Positions 23,800 to 32,959 of a DNA stretch of 64,000 nucleotides are shown here, piece after piece (the first letter of the stretch is position 1; every line of letters starts with the position of its first letter). The stretch comes from Methylotuvimicrobium buryatense 5G (GTDB taxonomy: Bacteria; Pseudomonadota; Gammaproteobacteria; Methylococcales; Methylomonadaceae), in NCBI RefSeq assembly GCF_000341735.1, contig NZ_KB455576.1, forward strand, positions 18,732 to 82,731, read 5' to 3'. A program made the position numbers and the translations under genes. The notes beneath the pieces were generated by a model. It saw only the letters and a program-made list of their open reading frames with translations, had not been told where the DNA came from and made no database searches.

Positions 23800-24399
23800 T
23801 CACACCGGATGTATCACGCTCGTCACCACGCCCCAAATCACCGTATCCATTTCCTCACGCAGCACAATATCTTTATAAGCCGTGTTTTCCGAGCCTAACA
23901 ACCACTGGCCGGCCCGGCACTTCAAGCGCTTGACGACGAGCTCGCCATCGAGCGCGCAAATCACGATCTTGCCCGGCACCGGTTCCAGGGACCGGTCGAC
24001 GACCAGAGTGTCGTTCGGATGGATGCCGGCGCCGAGCATCGATTCGCCTTGCGCGCGGACAAAGAACGTGGCCGCCGGTTTCTGTATTAACAGATCGTTC
24101 AGGTCGAGCGACTTTTCGACATAATCGTCCGCCGGCGACGGGAAGCCGGCCGAGACTTTGCCGGAAAACAGCGGCAATGATACCTTGCTGGGAGTTTGGG
24201 CTGGCAAATAAGCGGAATCCAAGGCATTAGCGATTTTTTGGGTCTTATCCTTACGATCATCAAGCATGGCTTTAATGCTGGGCAGCAGACTTTCCGGAAC
24301 GCGAATAGCTTTAGTGGATTCGCCGTAAGGCCCGGTTCCGGTTTTACGTCCTGCGCCGGGCCGCCTGCCGCCATGTTTATTTTTGGTTGTTTCTGGCAT
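23800..24399 (-). CDS. umuD: UmuD-type S24 peptidase (translesion polymerase subunit)
   Basis: A 199-residue protein. An N-terminal extension with GGRRPGAGRKTG is followed by the UmuD core: the self-cleavage site KVSAGFPSPADDYVEK, catalytic Ser in QGESMLGAG and Lys in LVVKRLK. In the SOS response RecA would stimulate self-cleavage. No umuC follows in the transcription direction; the sequence toward the IS66 element holds none, so it is an orphan. No canonical LexA box could be seen upstream. Confidence 0.85.
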   Translation of the reverse strand: MPETTKNKHGGRRPGAGRKTGTGPYGESTKAIRVPESLLPSIKAMLDDRKDKTQKIANALDSAYLPAQTPSKVSLPLFSGKVSAGFPSPADDYVEKSLDLNDLLIQKPAATFFVRAQGESMLGAGIHPNDTLVVDRSLEPVPGKIVICALDGELVVKRLKCRAGQWLLGSENTAYKDIVLREEMDTVIWGVVTSVIHPV

Positions 24400-24498
24400 G
24401 ATAAAGTTTATCTTGCATCTTGATTATTGTACAATAAACAAAAATCAGGCAATGGTCAACCAGCCGTCATGGGCAGCGATTTCCGAATAGGAGGGTTT

Positions 24499-24693
24499 AT
24501 GGACTTGGTACCGAATACATCCGTTCAGTTTCTTCATGGGAGTCTGGTGGAGGCAAAACAGTCGATATTGTCGAGTTATCGGATGGCAGAGTTCTCGGCA
24601 TTACGGACGAGTCCGTGGTTCTGTATCCGAGCATAGAGGCTTTGGAAGAGGGGGAAACCGATAACACGGTAGGCACAATTGTGCTCGCTTGAG
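24499..24693 (+). pseudogene. Possible small plasmid protein with a frame break
   Basis: A strong GGAGG precedes ATG at 24499, but that frame soon looks non-coding. From about 24546 a second frame reads VDIVELSDGRVLGITDESVVLYPSIEALEEGETDN and stops at 24693, with protein-like composition but no start codon. A single-base shift would join them. I cannot name the family. Confidence 0.35.
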
Positions 24694-24733
24694 CTAACAG
24701 GGTTATCATACCCAGTTAGATGATTAAAAATCA

Positions 24734-24765
24734 GCAGATACACCGGCTGCAACCGATGTATCTGC
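24734..24765. promoter_or_regulatory. Hairpin/operator upstream of the methyltransferase gene
   Basis: Arms GCAGATACA and TGTATCTGC, extended by CGG/CCG inside, ending 35 bp before the methyltransferase start. Could be a binding site that limits modification-gene expression, or an RNA hairpin. Confidence 0.45.
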
Positions 24766-24799
24766 CTAACCACTATTCTACTGTGATGGAGTAGAGACA

Positions 24800-26146
24800 A
24801 TGGCTATTGAGCATGATATGACACTAGAAGCCCGCAGCGAAAAAATTAGCCGATCAAAAGGCGCTCCGAAGGCTAACCGGACAAAAAAAGTTTCTGAAAA
24901 GCGGATTAATAGTAAAGCTAAATCCGCTTTTCCATTGCGGACTATTGATCTTTTTTGCGGCGCCGGTGGTATCACCGAGGGATTCAGGCAAGCCGGATAC
25001 CATAGTCTATATGGTAATGATGTAATGCCTGAGGCTATCGAATCCTTTAAATATAACCACCCGGAAGCGATCGCGGATTGCCGTTCTATTGAGGGAGTCA
25101 ATCCCGCAGAAATACGGGAGCGCCTTGGTTTGAAACCAGGAGAGTTGGATGTTCTTGTTGGTGGCCCTCCATGCCAAGGTTTCTCTATCAATGCACCGGA
25201 GCGTTTTTTAGACGATCCACGAAACAAGCTATTCACGCACTATGAGCGATTTTTGGAAGAGTTCCAGCCTAAAACGTTTTTGTTTGAAAACGTACCAGGC
25301 TTGCTTTCTTTAGGTGATGGAAAAGTATTCCAACAAATTATTAAAGTTTTTACTGAGCTAGGTTACGCAGTAACGGCAAAAATTCTTTTCGCCGCACATT
25401 ATGGGGTTCCACAAGAGCGTTGGCGATTGATTTTACTCGGTTCCAGATTTTGCGAGGTATCACATCCTGTACCAACCCACTATGCCTGTGGACGTGCCAA
25501 CTTTCGGGGCGGTAACTCGATGACATTCCAGCTTAGTGACACGGATCGAGAACGTTTGCCGCCAACAGCCACAGTGGGCGATGCAATAGGAGATTTACCT
25601 CGCCTTGAGATGGGGGAAGGAGCCGAAGTCATTGGCTATACTATGGATGCGCACAGCCGTTATGCGCAAGAAATGCGTAACTCTGCCGAAGTTACTTTCA
25701 ACCACTATGCTGCAAAGTTATCCAAACAGAATACGGAGCGGATGAAGCATGTAAAACCTGGTGGATCGTGGCGCGATATTCCTCACGAGCTTTTGCCTAA
25801 GGGAATGCAGCGTGCTCGTAAATCAGACCATACTAAACGTTATGGTCGATTACGGAATGACGGTTTATCTGGAACCGTTCTAACAAAATGCGATCCTCAC
25901 TGGGGAACTGTGTTTTTACCGGATCAGGATCGAACCCTTACTGTTCGCGAGGCTGCTCGCTTCCAGTCGTTCCCGGATACTTACAGATTTCTTGGTTCCC
26001 GTGTATCTCAGTATGAGCAGGTTGGCAATGCAGTCCCTGTATTGTTAGCAAAGGCTATTGCCAAGCAACTGCATCTGCACTTAGAACAACAGCGGCCAAT
26101 TGTTACGCGCGTGGAGGTTGAGACAGGGGTTGAACAAGCAGCTTAA
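24800..26146 (+). CDS. DNA (cytosine-5) methyltransferase
   Basis: A 448-residue C5 methyltransferase. Motif I is TIDLFCGAGGITEGFRQAG after a basic N-terminal extension, motif IV is GGPPCQGFS with the catalytic Cys, motif VI is FLFENVPG, motif VIII is QERWRLILLG, and motif X is QVGNAVPVLLAKAI. The target-recognition region lies between VIII and IX. It is convergent with a NotI-family endonuclease two bases downstream, so the two form a type II restriction-modification system. A vsr-like gene lies further on. Confidence 0.93.
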   Translation: MAIEHDMTLEARSEKISRSKGAPKANRTKKVSEKRINSKAKSAFPLRTIDLFCGAGGITEGFRQAGYHSLYGNDVMPEAIESFKYNHPEAIADCRSIEGVNPAEIRERLGLKPGELDVLVGGPPCQGFSINAPERFLDDPRNKLFTHYERFLEEFQPKTFLFENVPGLLSLGDGKVFQQIIKVFTELGYAVTAKILFAAHYGVPQERWRLILLGSRFCEVSHPVPTHYACGRANFRGGNSMTFQLSDTDRERLPPTATVGDAIGDLPRLEMGEGAEVIGYTMDAHSRYAQEMRNSAEVTFNHYAAKLSKQNTERMKHVKPGGSWRDIPHELLPKGMQRARKSDHTKRYGRLRNDGLSGTVLTKCDPHWGTVFLPDQDRTLTVREAARFQSFPDTYRFLGSRVSQYEQVGNAVPVLLAKAIAKQLHLHLEQQRPIVTRVEVETGVEQAA

Positions 26147-26148
26147 TC

Positions 26149-27174
26149 CTAAGTATTGCCGGTATTATCGCCTTCTATTGAAAACAGATCAGTTTCTAGT
26201 TGTTTCGCTACTGGATAAATGATTTTTTCATTAATGCGAGTTTCAAACATCGATAGTGGAACCGGCTTGCCGCCGGTTAGGCCTTCTACCGAGCGTTCAA
26301 GAGTAGTGTAGCGTATTTCATCGCGCACTATACGTGTCCGCTTTTGTCCATCGACCTCTTCAAATCTAACTATAAACCATGCAATGTCCGCATTTGAAAT
26401 ATCGGTCACATTGTCCATCTCACCTATGGAGTCGAAAAAAGCGCGATCTACCACAACAGCCATTTTTTTACCCCAGCGCCTGAGTGTTGGCACCTTAATT
26501 TGAAGCTGTGGCATCAACCGTTTCGGGCCGCTGCTTCTATAGTCAGGTCGACGGCGGCCAGCTGGGAAAATGACCCAATCCACCGACGCATCATTGAAAG
26601 CTTCAAATTCTCCCTTCATCGCATTGCCGGAGAAATATACTGCTTGTATTTCAAGAGCAGCCCACGCCATTGGTGCGCCCTGAGTGGTCTTGCTGCTAAC
26701 CAAAACCATATCTATACGGCCAACATCATCTCCACCTTCATTGTCAGTTGTGGCACCTGCTTCGAGAAAGCCAACCTCACCAACAAGCAGCGGTTCAGGG
26801 TCATCAAGTATGGTTTCACCAACCCAATTAAATACGTCCAATTCCTCATGAAATCGATAGGGGCATGTAGCTCTCAGTTCTCCTTGTTTGCCATCGACAG
26901 GTACTCCCATTGCCCGATCTGTTCCTGGATGCTTAGCATAAGAATAAAGCCTAAGGGAACACACTCCGCCCTCCTTTGAACATATCGCGTCTTTTTTGCG
27001 TGCTTGAAACGGGCAAGGTTGGGGAATTCGTTCCTTTTTCGTTTTTAGGACTTCTTCTGCAATCTGGCGACGTTCTTCACCGGTAAGTTGGGTAAGGTTA
27101 TGGCCGTACCATTCTCCGATTCCAAATCTTGGGGTAAGGTCTTTTAGTTTTTTTGTTTTTGGCTTCATTTCCAT
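26149..27174 (-). CDS. NotI-family type II restriction endonuclease
   Basis: A 341-residue protein. A Cys cluster PCPFQARKKDAICSKEGGVC near residue 53 matches the metal-Cys4 module of NotI. The active site resembles NotI, with an Asp in VGRIDMVLV and the pair Glu-x-Gln in ALEIQAVYF. I remember NotI using Asp, Glu and Gln. The product should cut a GC-rich site, possibly GCGGCCGC; the methyltransferase partner is the convergent gene. Both appear intact. Confidence 0.88.
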   Translation of the reverse strand: MEMKPKTKKLKDLTPRFGIGEWYGHNLTQLTGEERRQIAEEVLKTKKERIPQPCPFQARKKDAICSKEGGVCSLRLYSYAKHPGTDRAMGVPVDGKQGELRATCPYRFHEELDVFNWVGETILDDPEPLLVGEVGFLEAGATTDNEGGDDVGRIDMVLVSSKTTQGAPMAWAALEIQAVYFSGNAMKGEFEAFNDASVDWVIFPAGRRRPDYRSSGPKRLMPQLQIKVPTLRRWGKKMAVVVDRAFFDSIGEMDNVTDISNADIAWFIVRFEEVDGQKRTRIVRDEIRYTTLERSVEGLTGGKPVPLSMFETRINEKIIYPVAKQLETDLFSIEGDNTGNT

Positions 27175-27221
27175 AGCCTATCAAGGTAATACATAGAATA
27201 ACAGCAAGCCAAAAATAGTAA

Positions 27222-27700
27222 TTATGGCAACTGGCAAGCCGCTACACCAAATAGCTCAAATTCAATTTGTTGTTGGTCGCTTTTTAACCATTTGGATAAA
27301 AGACTAGCAATTCTGTCATTCGAGTAATTGTATTTTCCTATAATAATGCGCATTCCCATATTATTGCCACTCTCCAACCCAAGTTATATAGTTGTGTTTT
27401 GATTTGTATATCCTGTTCTCTATTTTTTGAAATTTTCCCTACCCAATATTCGCTTCTTCTCTTGGGAATATTCGAGATGTGACAACCATGTCCATGCCAA
27501 AAACAACCATTAACCATAATGACAGCTTTATATTTAGGGAGAACTATATCTGGACAACCTGGTAGTTTTTTGACATGTAAACGGTAACGGAATCCAAGAG
27601 CATGTAATATTTTTCTGATTATCATTTCAGGCTTTGTATCTCGGGCCTTTATTTTGGCCATCATCCGACTTCGAACCTCTGGGCTTACTTTATCAGTCAT
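27222..27700 (-). pseudogene. vsr: Frameshifted very-short-patch repair endonuclease (vsr)
   Basis: The intact part has RSRMMAKIKARDTKPEM, the catalytic Asp in GCPDIVLPKY, and NGCFWHGHGCH with the zinc/catalytic His residues, then LGWRVAIIWECAL. It stops at 27338, but another frame resumes at once with GKYNYSNDRIASLLSKWLKS and continues to a stop at 27222. This matches the normal Vsr tail. A one-base change in the TTATTATAG stretch broke the gene. Vsr repairs T:G mismatches caused by deaminated 5-methylcytosine, so it belongs with the C5 methyltransferase upstream. Confidence 0.8.
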
Positions 27701-27797
27701 GGGTATGCTTGCCCTATTTATTTTGTGACGTAAATGATTTTAATTGCTTTTAGGGATATTGGTTGTCACTAGAGCAGATTGATAACCTTTTTTCTGC

Positions 27798-28734
27798 TCA
27801 AATGTCGGCTACCAACTTATATAAGCGCTCCTGCCCCGCATGCGTGTAAATTTGCGTAGTAGCAATACTTTCATGACCAAATAGCGCTTTAATATCAATC
27901 AATTGCACATCTTTTTCTAACAGCCGCGTGGCGTAAGTGTGCCTTAATTTATGCGGCGTGACTTTCTTCTGGATGCCGGCTTTGTCGATCATCTTCTTAA
28001 GATACGCCCTCGCGGCATGTTGGCCAATCGGTCGGTAGCCCGGTTTTTTTTGCGAACAGGAATTCATCGCGGTATTTGTCGGCGATCGACAACGCCAACA
28101 CCCGACCGAAACTCTCCGGAAGCGGCACCTGCCGCTCCTTGTTGCCCTTCCCGATTGCTCGTACCGATTTGGCTGCACCATCGACCACGCGCACATCGGC
28201 GGTTTTTAGGCTCAAGGCTTCGCTGATCCTCAATCCGGATTCTGTATTAACTCAAACAGTAATTCATAACGCTGACGAATCTTGATTGACGAGGGTTTGC
28301 TACGGTCGTAAATGTTGTCCGGAATGTCGTCGTAATTGCGGACGGCTTTTGTAAACACATCCTGCTCTTCTTGTTCCAACCAACCAAACAGGCATCCGCC
28401 GGGGGCGTTTCGGTTTCTCGACCTGGTAGATCGGATATTCTTCGACGTGATTGTTCCGTTTCGCCCATTTGTAGAATGTGGACAGGCACGAAATCTTACG
28501 GGCGATCGCATGGGGGCCGACTTTGTTTTTCGCCAGATAGGAAACAAAGTGCTCGGTATCGATCGGCTGGCATTTGCGCCAGTCAAGGCCCTCTTCGGTC
28601 AGCCAGGCGATCCAGATGTTCAAATCGCTGTGGTAGCTGTAGCAAGTCGTCTCGGCGTGACCCTTGGTAAACTTTAAAAACTCAAGAAACTCTTTTTGGA
28701 TTTTCTTGAACTTCAGCTCAATCGAATTTGCCAT
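27798..28734 (-). pseudogene. Tyrosine recombinase (XerC-like) broken by frameshifts
   Basis: The N-terminal SAM-like domain is intact from 28734 (YSYHSDLNIWIAWL), and the following pieces occur in different frames: MRISEALSLKTADVR with ARG I, then TPHKLRHTYATRLL (HxxR), LFGHESIATTQIYTH with the Tyr nucleophile. At least two, probably three, frame changes separate them. So it is an inactive integrase, perhaps the remains of the mobile element that brought the restriction genes. Confidence 0.8.
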
Positions 28735-29093
28735 CTCTCCTCCATCCGCTCGTTCGAAACCTGTTGGCGGTTTTCGACGGCGTTCCGGTCGTTTCGGCCG
28801 GGAACCGAATTTACTAAAATTAGTATTTTATAGCATCAGACTTAAAATGCAAAAACGTAAAAGTCTAGGTTTCAAGCAAAAAATCGCCTATTAGGGACCA
28901 CAAAAACACAAAACCGGAAGTCCCCAGGCATAAAAAATCCCTAGAAATTATGTTGTAGTAATTTTATGCCCGATTTTCCCCTATTCCCAACCAAAATTGG
29001 CAAAACCGATGCAGTCGGCTAACATTGGAATTTATTCGCACAGCAGATTATCGCTAACCTTTCCATAGTTACCGATAACACTAAATACCGAAC
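28735..29093. other. AT-rich intergenic region
   Basis: About 360 bases with no supported gene. Contains the imperfect palindrome TAAAATTAGTATTTTA near 28814, which could be a recombinase arm site for the broken integrase. Confidence 0.3.
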
Positions 29094-29260
29094 ATGGCCA
29101 TTTCAATTCGAGAGAAGCAAAAACGATTTCAACCGGCTATGCCGACGTGATCGGCGAGGCTTTGAATCGCTTGGAAATCGAAATGGCCCCGCCCGGTACG
29201 AAGGATATGATCCGGTATGGGCTGCTCTATCTGGACAAAGAAACGAAAATCGAACGATGA
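29094..29260 (+). pseudogene. Possible short frameshifted plasmid gene
   Basis: An ATG at 29094 opens MAISIREKQK in one frame; the remainder is coding-like in another frame, IGEALNRLEIEMAPPGTKD then RYGLLYLDKETKIER. A one-base change would join them. Unknown family. Confidence 0.3.
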
Positions 29261-29288
29261 TACCCACGACAATCCGGTGCGCTGATTT

Positions 29289-29675
29289 ATGAGCCTCAAA
29301 GCGGAACGTAATAGGAAAAAACTTGCCAAGAAAGCGCGTAAGGGTTTTACCGACTACCCTGCCGCGACCGTTGCCTTTTATGGACCAACCGATAAACAGG
29401 CAACTAAAGTCACGGTTAGCATTATTCCTAGTAAAGATTCTCCGCCTGAACGCTTAACCAGCTGGTATTCCGAGCATGACGTCAGGCGTGATGAAGAGAT
29501 AGGCCAAATGCTACTGGACTATATGGCGGAACATGGCATCAAATCCGTCGTGATGACCGATCGCATTATTGGCTGTCCTCATCAGGAAGGCATCGATTAT
29601 CCCGAAGGCGAAACATGCCCAGTGTGTACCTTTTGGAAAGGTCGAGACCGGTGGACCGGCGAAAGAATAAATTAA
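29289..29675 (+). CDS. Conserved plasmid protein with a C-terminal zinc-ribbon-like motif
   Basis: A 128-residue protein with a basic N-terminus (SLKAERNRKKLAKKARKG) and a C-terminal CPHQEGIDYPEGETCPVC, a likely zinc-binding pair. The middle is mixed and soluble. I do not recognise a named family. It starts 28 bases after a possible broken gene and precedes other small plasmid genes. Confidence 0.55.
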   Translation: MSLKAERNRKKLAKKARKGFTDYPAATVAFYGPTDKQATKVTVSIIPSKDSPPERLTSWYSEHDVRRDEEIGQMLLDYMAEHGIKSVVMTDRIIGCPHQEGIDYPEGETCPVCTFWKGRDRWTGERIN

Positions 29676-29784
29676 TGCAAAGCTATATTATTGAAGACTG
29701 TTATCCCCAAAATCTGTGGATAACCTTGTCATTAACTGGTCATATTTCCTCCGAAGCCCCCTTTCCTGCTGGCGTTGAATCGAA

Positions 29785-30078
29785 TTGAACAAAAATTGGT
29801 CGGCACTTTTTGATCATGGTTTTGAGCCTCCGATGACAGTCGGCGAGGCAGTCGAGCGTCTGATGGAAATACTGAGCGGCGAGGAAAAGCTGATGATTTC
29901 GATGATGTCGGAAGACGAACTCATCGATCTGCGTTTCGGCCTTGGCTTGGCGGTCCGGAATGCGTTTGGACTGCATGAGCCTGGGAGCAAATTATTGTCT
30001 TCGTGCGGCACGTCTCACCCGGATGATGCATCGAACGTGATAATTAAATCATTGTGGCGCAACTTGAGTGCTTTATGA
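29785..30078 (+). CDS. Small acidic protein, DUF6794-like
   Basis: A 97-residue helical protein: MTVGEAVERLMEILSGEEKLMISMM, then DLRFGLGLAVRNAFGLHEPGSKLL and PDDASNVIIKSLW. I recall a DUF6794 family with this GLG..RNxFGL pattern, found as small orphan or immunity-like genes. It overlaps the next gene by four bases (ATGA), so both are translated together. Confidence 0.6.
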   Translation: MNKNWSALFDHGFEPPMTVGEAVERLMEILSGEEKLMISMMSEDELIDLRFGLGLAVRNAFGLHEPGSKLLSSCGTSHPDDASNVIIKSLWRNLSAL

Positions 30079-30338
30079 GAATAGAACTCGACAGTAGGGA
30101 TAAAGCACTTATCCAAAAGTATTGGTACACCGCCCCAGAGAAAATAAAAGCTCAGCTTTTGAATAAGCGGCGCAAAACCATTGATATCGAACCCGATGAG
30201 ATTGAAGATTTGATCGGATATTTGTCGCTAGAGTGCAATCATTGCAAGAGTAATGGGTTGGCTTTCGAGCTTAATGAGCTATGCGAGAGGCTTGAATGCA
30301 TAGTTTTGCCGACCAAAAGAACAGGCTTCATGTTTTGA
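30075..30338 (+). CDS. Small protein of unknown function coupled to the DUF6794-like gene
   Basis: An 87-residue protein from the ATG at 30075, which overlaps the stop of the preceding gene. It is highly charged with helices EKIKAQLLNKRRK and EPDEIEDLIGYLSLECNHC. A pair of Cys might bind metal. Function unknown; the coupling suggests a two-component unit. Confidence 0.55.
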   Translation: MRIELDSRDKALIQKYWYTAPEKIKAQLLNKRRKTIDIEPDEIEDLIGYLSLECNHCKSNGLAFELNELCERLECIVLPTKRTGFMF

Positions 30339-30377
30339 AAAGAATGCTACACAATGAAATCATTCGATAAACCTATC

Positions 30378-30806
30378 ATGCAGAAAGTTATTCTAACCAC
30401 TGGCCTTATATTTTCAGCCTTTGCCTGGTCGGCGCCGAGCGAATGCGAAACCGAGCCTCACCCGATCGATGTCAAATACGAGGCCTGCATGGAAAATACA
30501 AACGATTATCCGGCGATGATGAATTGCGTTGAAATAGCCAATTCGGAATGGCAAAAAGAAATGTCTGTGATCTATGGGAAACTGGAAAGCCGGTTACAAC
30601 CGAAAGACCATTCGACATTGGAGAAGGCCCAAAAGGCATGGCAGGCATACCATGATGCAGAATTTGCTCTTTATAATGCGATGCAGGCTGGCGAAGAAGT
30701 TGACACTTTTATGTTCGCCGAAAAGAAAATGCGAGTGATCGGCGATCGGGCGAAGGAGTTGCAGAATTTCAGCGATTATGTGCTTTTGGCAGACGCAGAA
30801 AAATAA
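30378..30806 (+). CDS. LprI-family (DUF1311) periplasmic lysozyme-inhibitor-like protein
   Basis: A 142-residue secreted protein. The signal peptide is QKVILTTGLIFSAFAWSA. The mature part has the family pattern: C in NDYPAMMNCVEIANSEWQKEMSVIYGKLESRL then LEKAQKAWQAYHDAEF. LprI homologues inhibit lysozyme or act in envelope stress, but most are untested. The ATG at 30378 fits the signal peptide better than 30354. Confidence 0.7.
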   Translation: MQKVILTTGLIFSAFAWSAPSECETEPHPIDVKYEACMENTNDYPAMMNCVEIANSEWQKEMSVIYGKLESRLQPKDHSTLEKAQKAWQAYHDAEFALYNAMQAGEEVDTFMFAEKKMRVIGDRAKELQNFSDYVLLADAEK

Positions 30807-30832
30807 CCGCCCTTTTACTGGAATATCCCGAT

Positions 30833-31630
30833 ATGGACATAAATCAAATACTGATCCAAGCTTTTGCCCCATTAATAAGCGTTTATTGGTGGCTAATTAC
30901 CCTGCTCTTTCTTCTCGCCTTCCTGAAATCGCCATTTATGAAAGGTATTTTAGGTGAATTCCTGGTTAATCTGGCGGCTAAGTTTTTTCTCGACAAAAAT
31001 ATCTACCGGTTATTTAAGAACGTAACCCTGCCAACCGAGGACGGAACCACGCAGATCGATCACGTCATCGTATCCCGGTATGGCGTATTCGTCATCGAAA
31101 CCAAGAACATGAAGGGCTGGATCTTTGGCAGTTCCCAGCAAAAGACCTGGACCCAGAAAATTTACCGGCACACCAGCAAATTCCAAAACCCGCTCCACCA
31201 GAATTACAAGCACACCCAGACGCTGCAATCAGCGCTGGAACTTGATCCGGAAAAAATGTTTTCGCTGGTCGTCTTTGTCGGCGACAGCACTTTTAAAACG
31301 CCGATGCCGGACAATGTAGTCTACGCCGTCGGGTATATCCGATTTATTAAAAGCAAAACGCAACCGATCATAAGCGATAGTCAGGTTATGGCTATCTGCG
31401 ACAAGATTGCATCCGGCCGGCTTAAGCCATCGCTCAAAACGCACCGGGAGCATGTGAGGCACGTTAAAGAGATCGTTGAGGAAAAACAGCGCCCGATTGA
31501 TGATAATTCATGCACCAAATGCGGCAAGCCAATGGTGCTAAGAACTGCACGAAACGGCGACAAGCAGGGCAAGCAGTTTTGGGGCTGCTCAGGATTCCCG
31601 AAATGCAGAGCGGTTAGGCAAATATCATAA
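30833..31630 (+). CDS. NERD-domain nuclease with N-terminal membrane helix and topoisomerase-type zinc finger
   Basis: A 265-residue protein. An N-terminal membrane segment (WWLITLLFLLAFL) precedes a NERD domain with GEFLVN, DGTTQIDHVIVSRYGVFVIETKN (the D and E-x-K residues of a PD-(D/E)xK fold) and MKGWIFG. The C-terminal CTKCGKPMVLRTARNG and FWGCSGFPKCR is a topoisomerase-type zinc finger. NERD proteins are predicted DNA nucleases, often near defence genes. Confidence 0.85.
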   Translation: MDINQILIQAFAPLISVYWWLITLLFLLAFLKSPFMKGILGEFLVNLAAKFFLDKNIYRLFKNVTLPTEDGTTQIDHVIVSRYGVFVIETKNMKGWIFGSSQQKTWTQKIYRHTSKFQNPLHQNYKHTQTLQSALELDPEKMFSLVVFVGDSTFKTPMPDNVVYAVGYIRFIKSKTQPIISDSQVMAICDKIASGRLKPSLKTHREHVRHVKEIVEEKQRPIDDNSCTKCGKPMVLRTARNGDKQGKQFWGCSGFPKCRAVRQIS

Positions 31631-31753
31631 GAAATCGGCTATATCAGTTCGGTCAGTTGCAGACGGTGACCTGATATTTAGCTTAAGGCTATAGAATGAG
31701 CTCAAAATTCCAATATCATTGCAGTGTAACAATATAAATTTATTAATGTCATT

Positions 31754-32893
31754 ATGTCTGTTTATTATTTAAAGCCTATTGTATGGAATACCGAAAACTA
31801 CCAGAGACCAAGTGGGGTGGATTTTAAATCTGGCTATCCAATGGAAAATGGTTATGGCCATGAAGAATGGAACAACTCTCCGGGCTTTACTTTTAAAGAG
31901 AACAATCAAAATTATCGTGTTTTTCACTCAGAGGGTTTAGGAAATCAATCTTTAGATGATTTTGCAGGAGAAATTTTTGTTTTAATGATTGCATCTCATA
32001 ATGGCAATCAATATTTGGTTGGCGTAGCGGGCGGAGCTACAAGCTTACATTCTGACCAACATAGGAAAATGCGCGAACAATTGGTCAATCGTTTGGCTAT
32101 TAATGCAAGATGGCAAGAAGCATGGGCTATCAATAATGTTCAATCTTGTTATAGACATGACCAAAATGCCTTTCGTAAACACTGGCAAACTGATGTTCAT
32201 TGGATACCTAATTGGAAGTGCCCTGCACATTTGTTCTTATGGTTACAAGAACCACATCTTCTTATTCCTCAAGATATCACTGGGAAAAATCGCTTAGTAA
32301 CGATGTACGGTAGATATCAAGAAATCAGCAGAAAAAATGCTTTAGATATACTTAAAAGTATCGACAACTTAAATAATGATACTGATATCCTGGAAAATTT
32401 AATTCATATCTGTTCTACGGATGAATTAGATGCTATTACTGATATCACTCAAATCGAAAATAGTAATAACTTAGATAAAACAACAAAAGAATCTTTAATT
32501 CAAGCAAGGGTCGGCCAAGGTAGGTTTCGCCAAAGTTTAATGAATATATGGAACTCATGTGCTGTTACAGGTTGCTCTGTTCCAGAACTTCTTCGTGCCT
32601 CTCACATTAAGCCTTGGCGCAGCTCAACAAATAAAGAACGACTTGATCCGAATAATGGCTTACTTTTGGAATCTAATTTTGATGCATTATTCGACTCAGG
32701 GTTGATTTCATTCGAAGATAATGGCGCCATGTTAGTCTCAGAAAACTTGCCAGAAACCGAGCGAGAGAGACTACGAATACCAGCTAATCTAAGAATTAGT
32801 CCGAATCAATATCTCTGTAGGTATTTAGATTATCATCGTAATAAAGTTTTCAGAAAAGGCAGCAGATGTTTAGGACAACCTACATATCAATGA
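31754..32893 (+). CDS. HNH endonuclease (HNH_2 type)
   Basis: A 379-residue AT-rich gene unlike its GC-rich neighbours. The C-terminal third is an HNH domain: CAVTGCSVPELLRASHIKPW, DPNNGLLLESNFDALFDSGLISF. The N-terminal part (about 250 residues) is a likely target-sensing region of unknown family. Such proteins are standalone restriction or anti-phage nucleases. Composition suggests recent transfer. Confidence 0.85.
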   Translation: MSVYYLKPIVWNTENYQRPSGVDFKSGYPMENGYGHEEWNNSPGFTFKENNQNYRVFHSEGLGNQSLDDFAGEIFVLMIASHNGNQYLVGVAGGATSLHSDQHRKMREQLVNRLAINARWQEAWAINNVQSCYRHDQNAFRKHWQTDVHWIPNWKCPAHLFLWLQEPHLLIPQDITGKNRLVTMYGRYQEISRKNALDILKSIDNLNNDTDILENLIHICSTDELDAITDITQIENSNNLDKTTKESLIQARVGQGRFRQSLMNIWNSCAVTGCSVPELLRASHIKPWRSSTNKERLDPNNGLLLESNFDALFDSGLISFEDNGAMLVSENLPETERERLRIPANLRISPNQYLCRYLDYHRNKVFRKGSRCLGQPTYQ

Positions 32894-32959
32894 CTGTTTA
32901 GAGATTTGACACTCTGATTCCAAACTCTATGCATTAACCCGCAAATCGTCCGGTCCGGC

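Noticed and set aside
23598..23933. 111-codon frame after the IS66 element
   Set aside because: Its second half is antisense to umuD and it depends on a TTG start; at most an eroded remnant.
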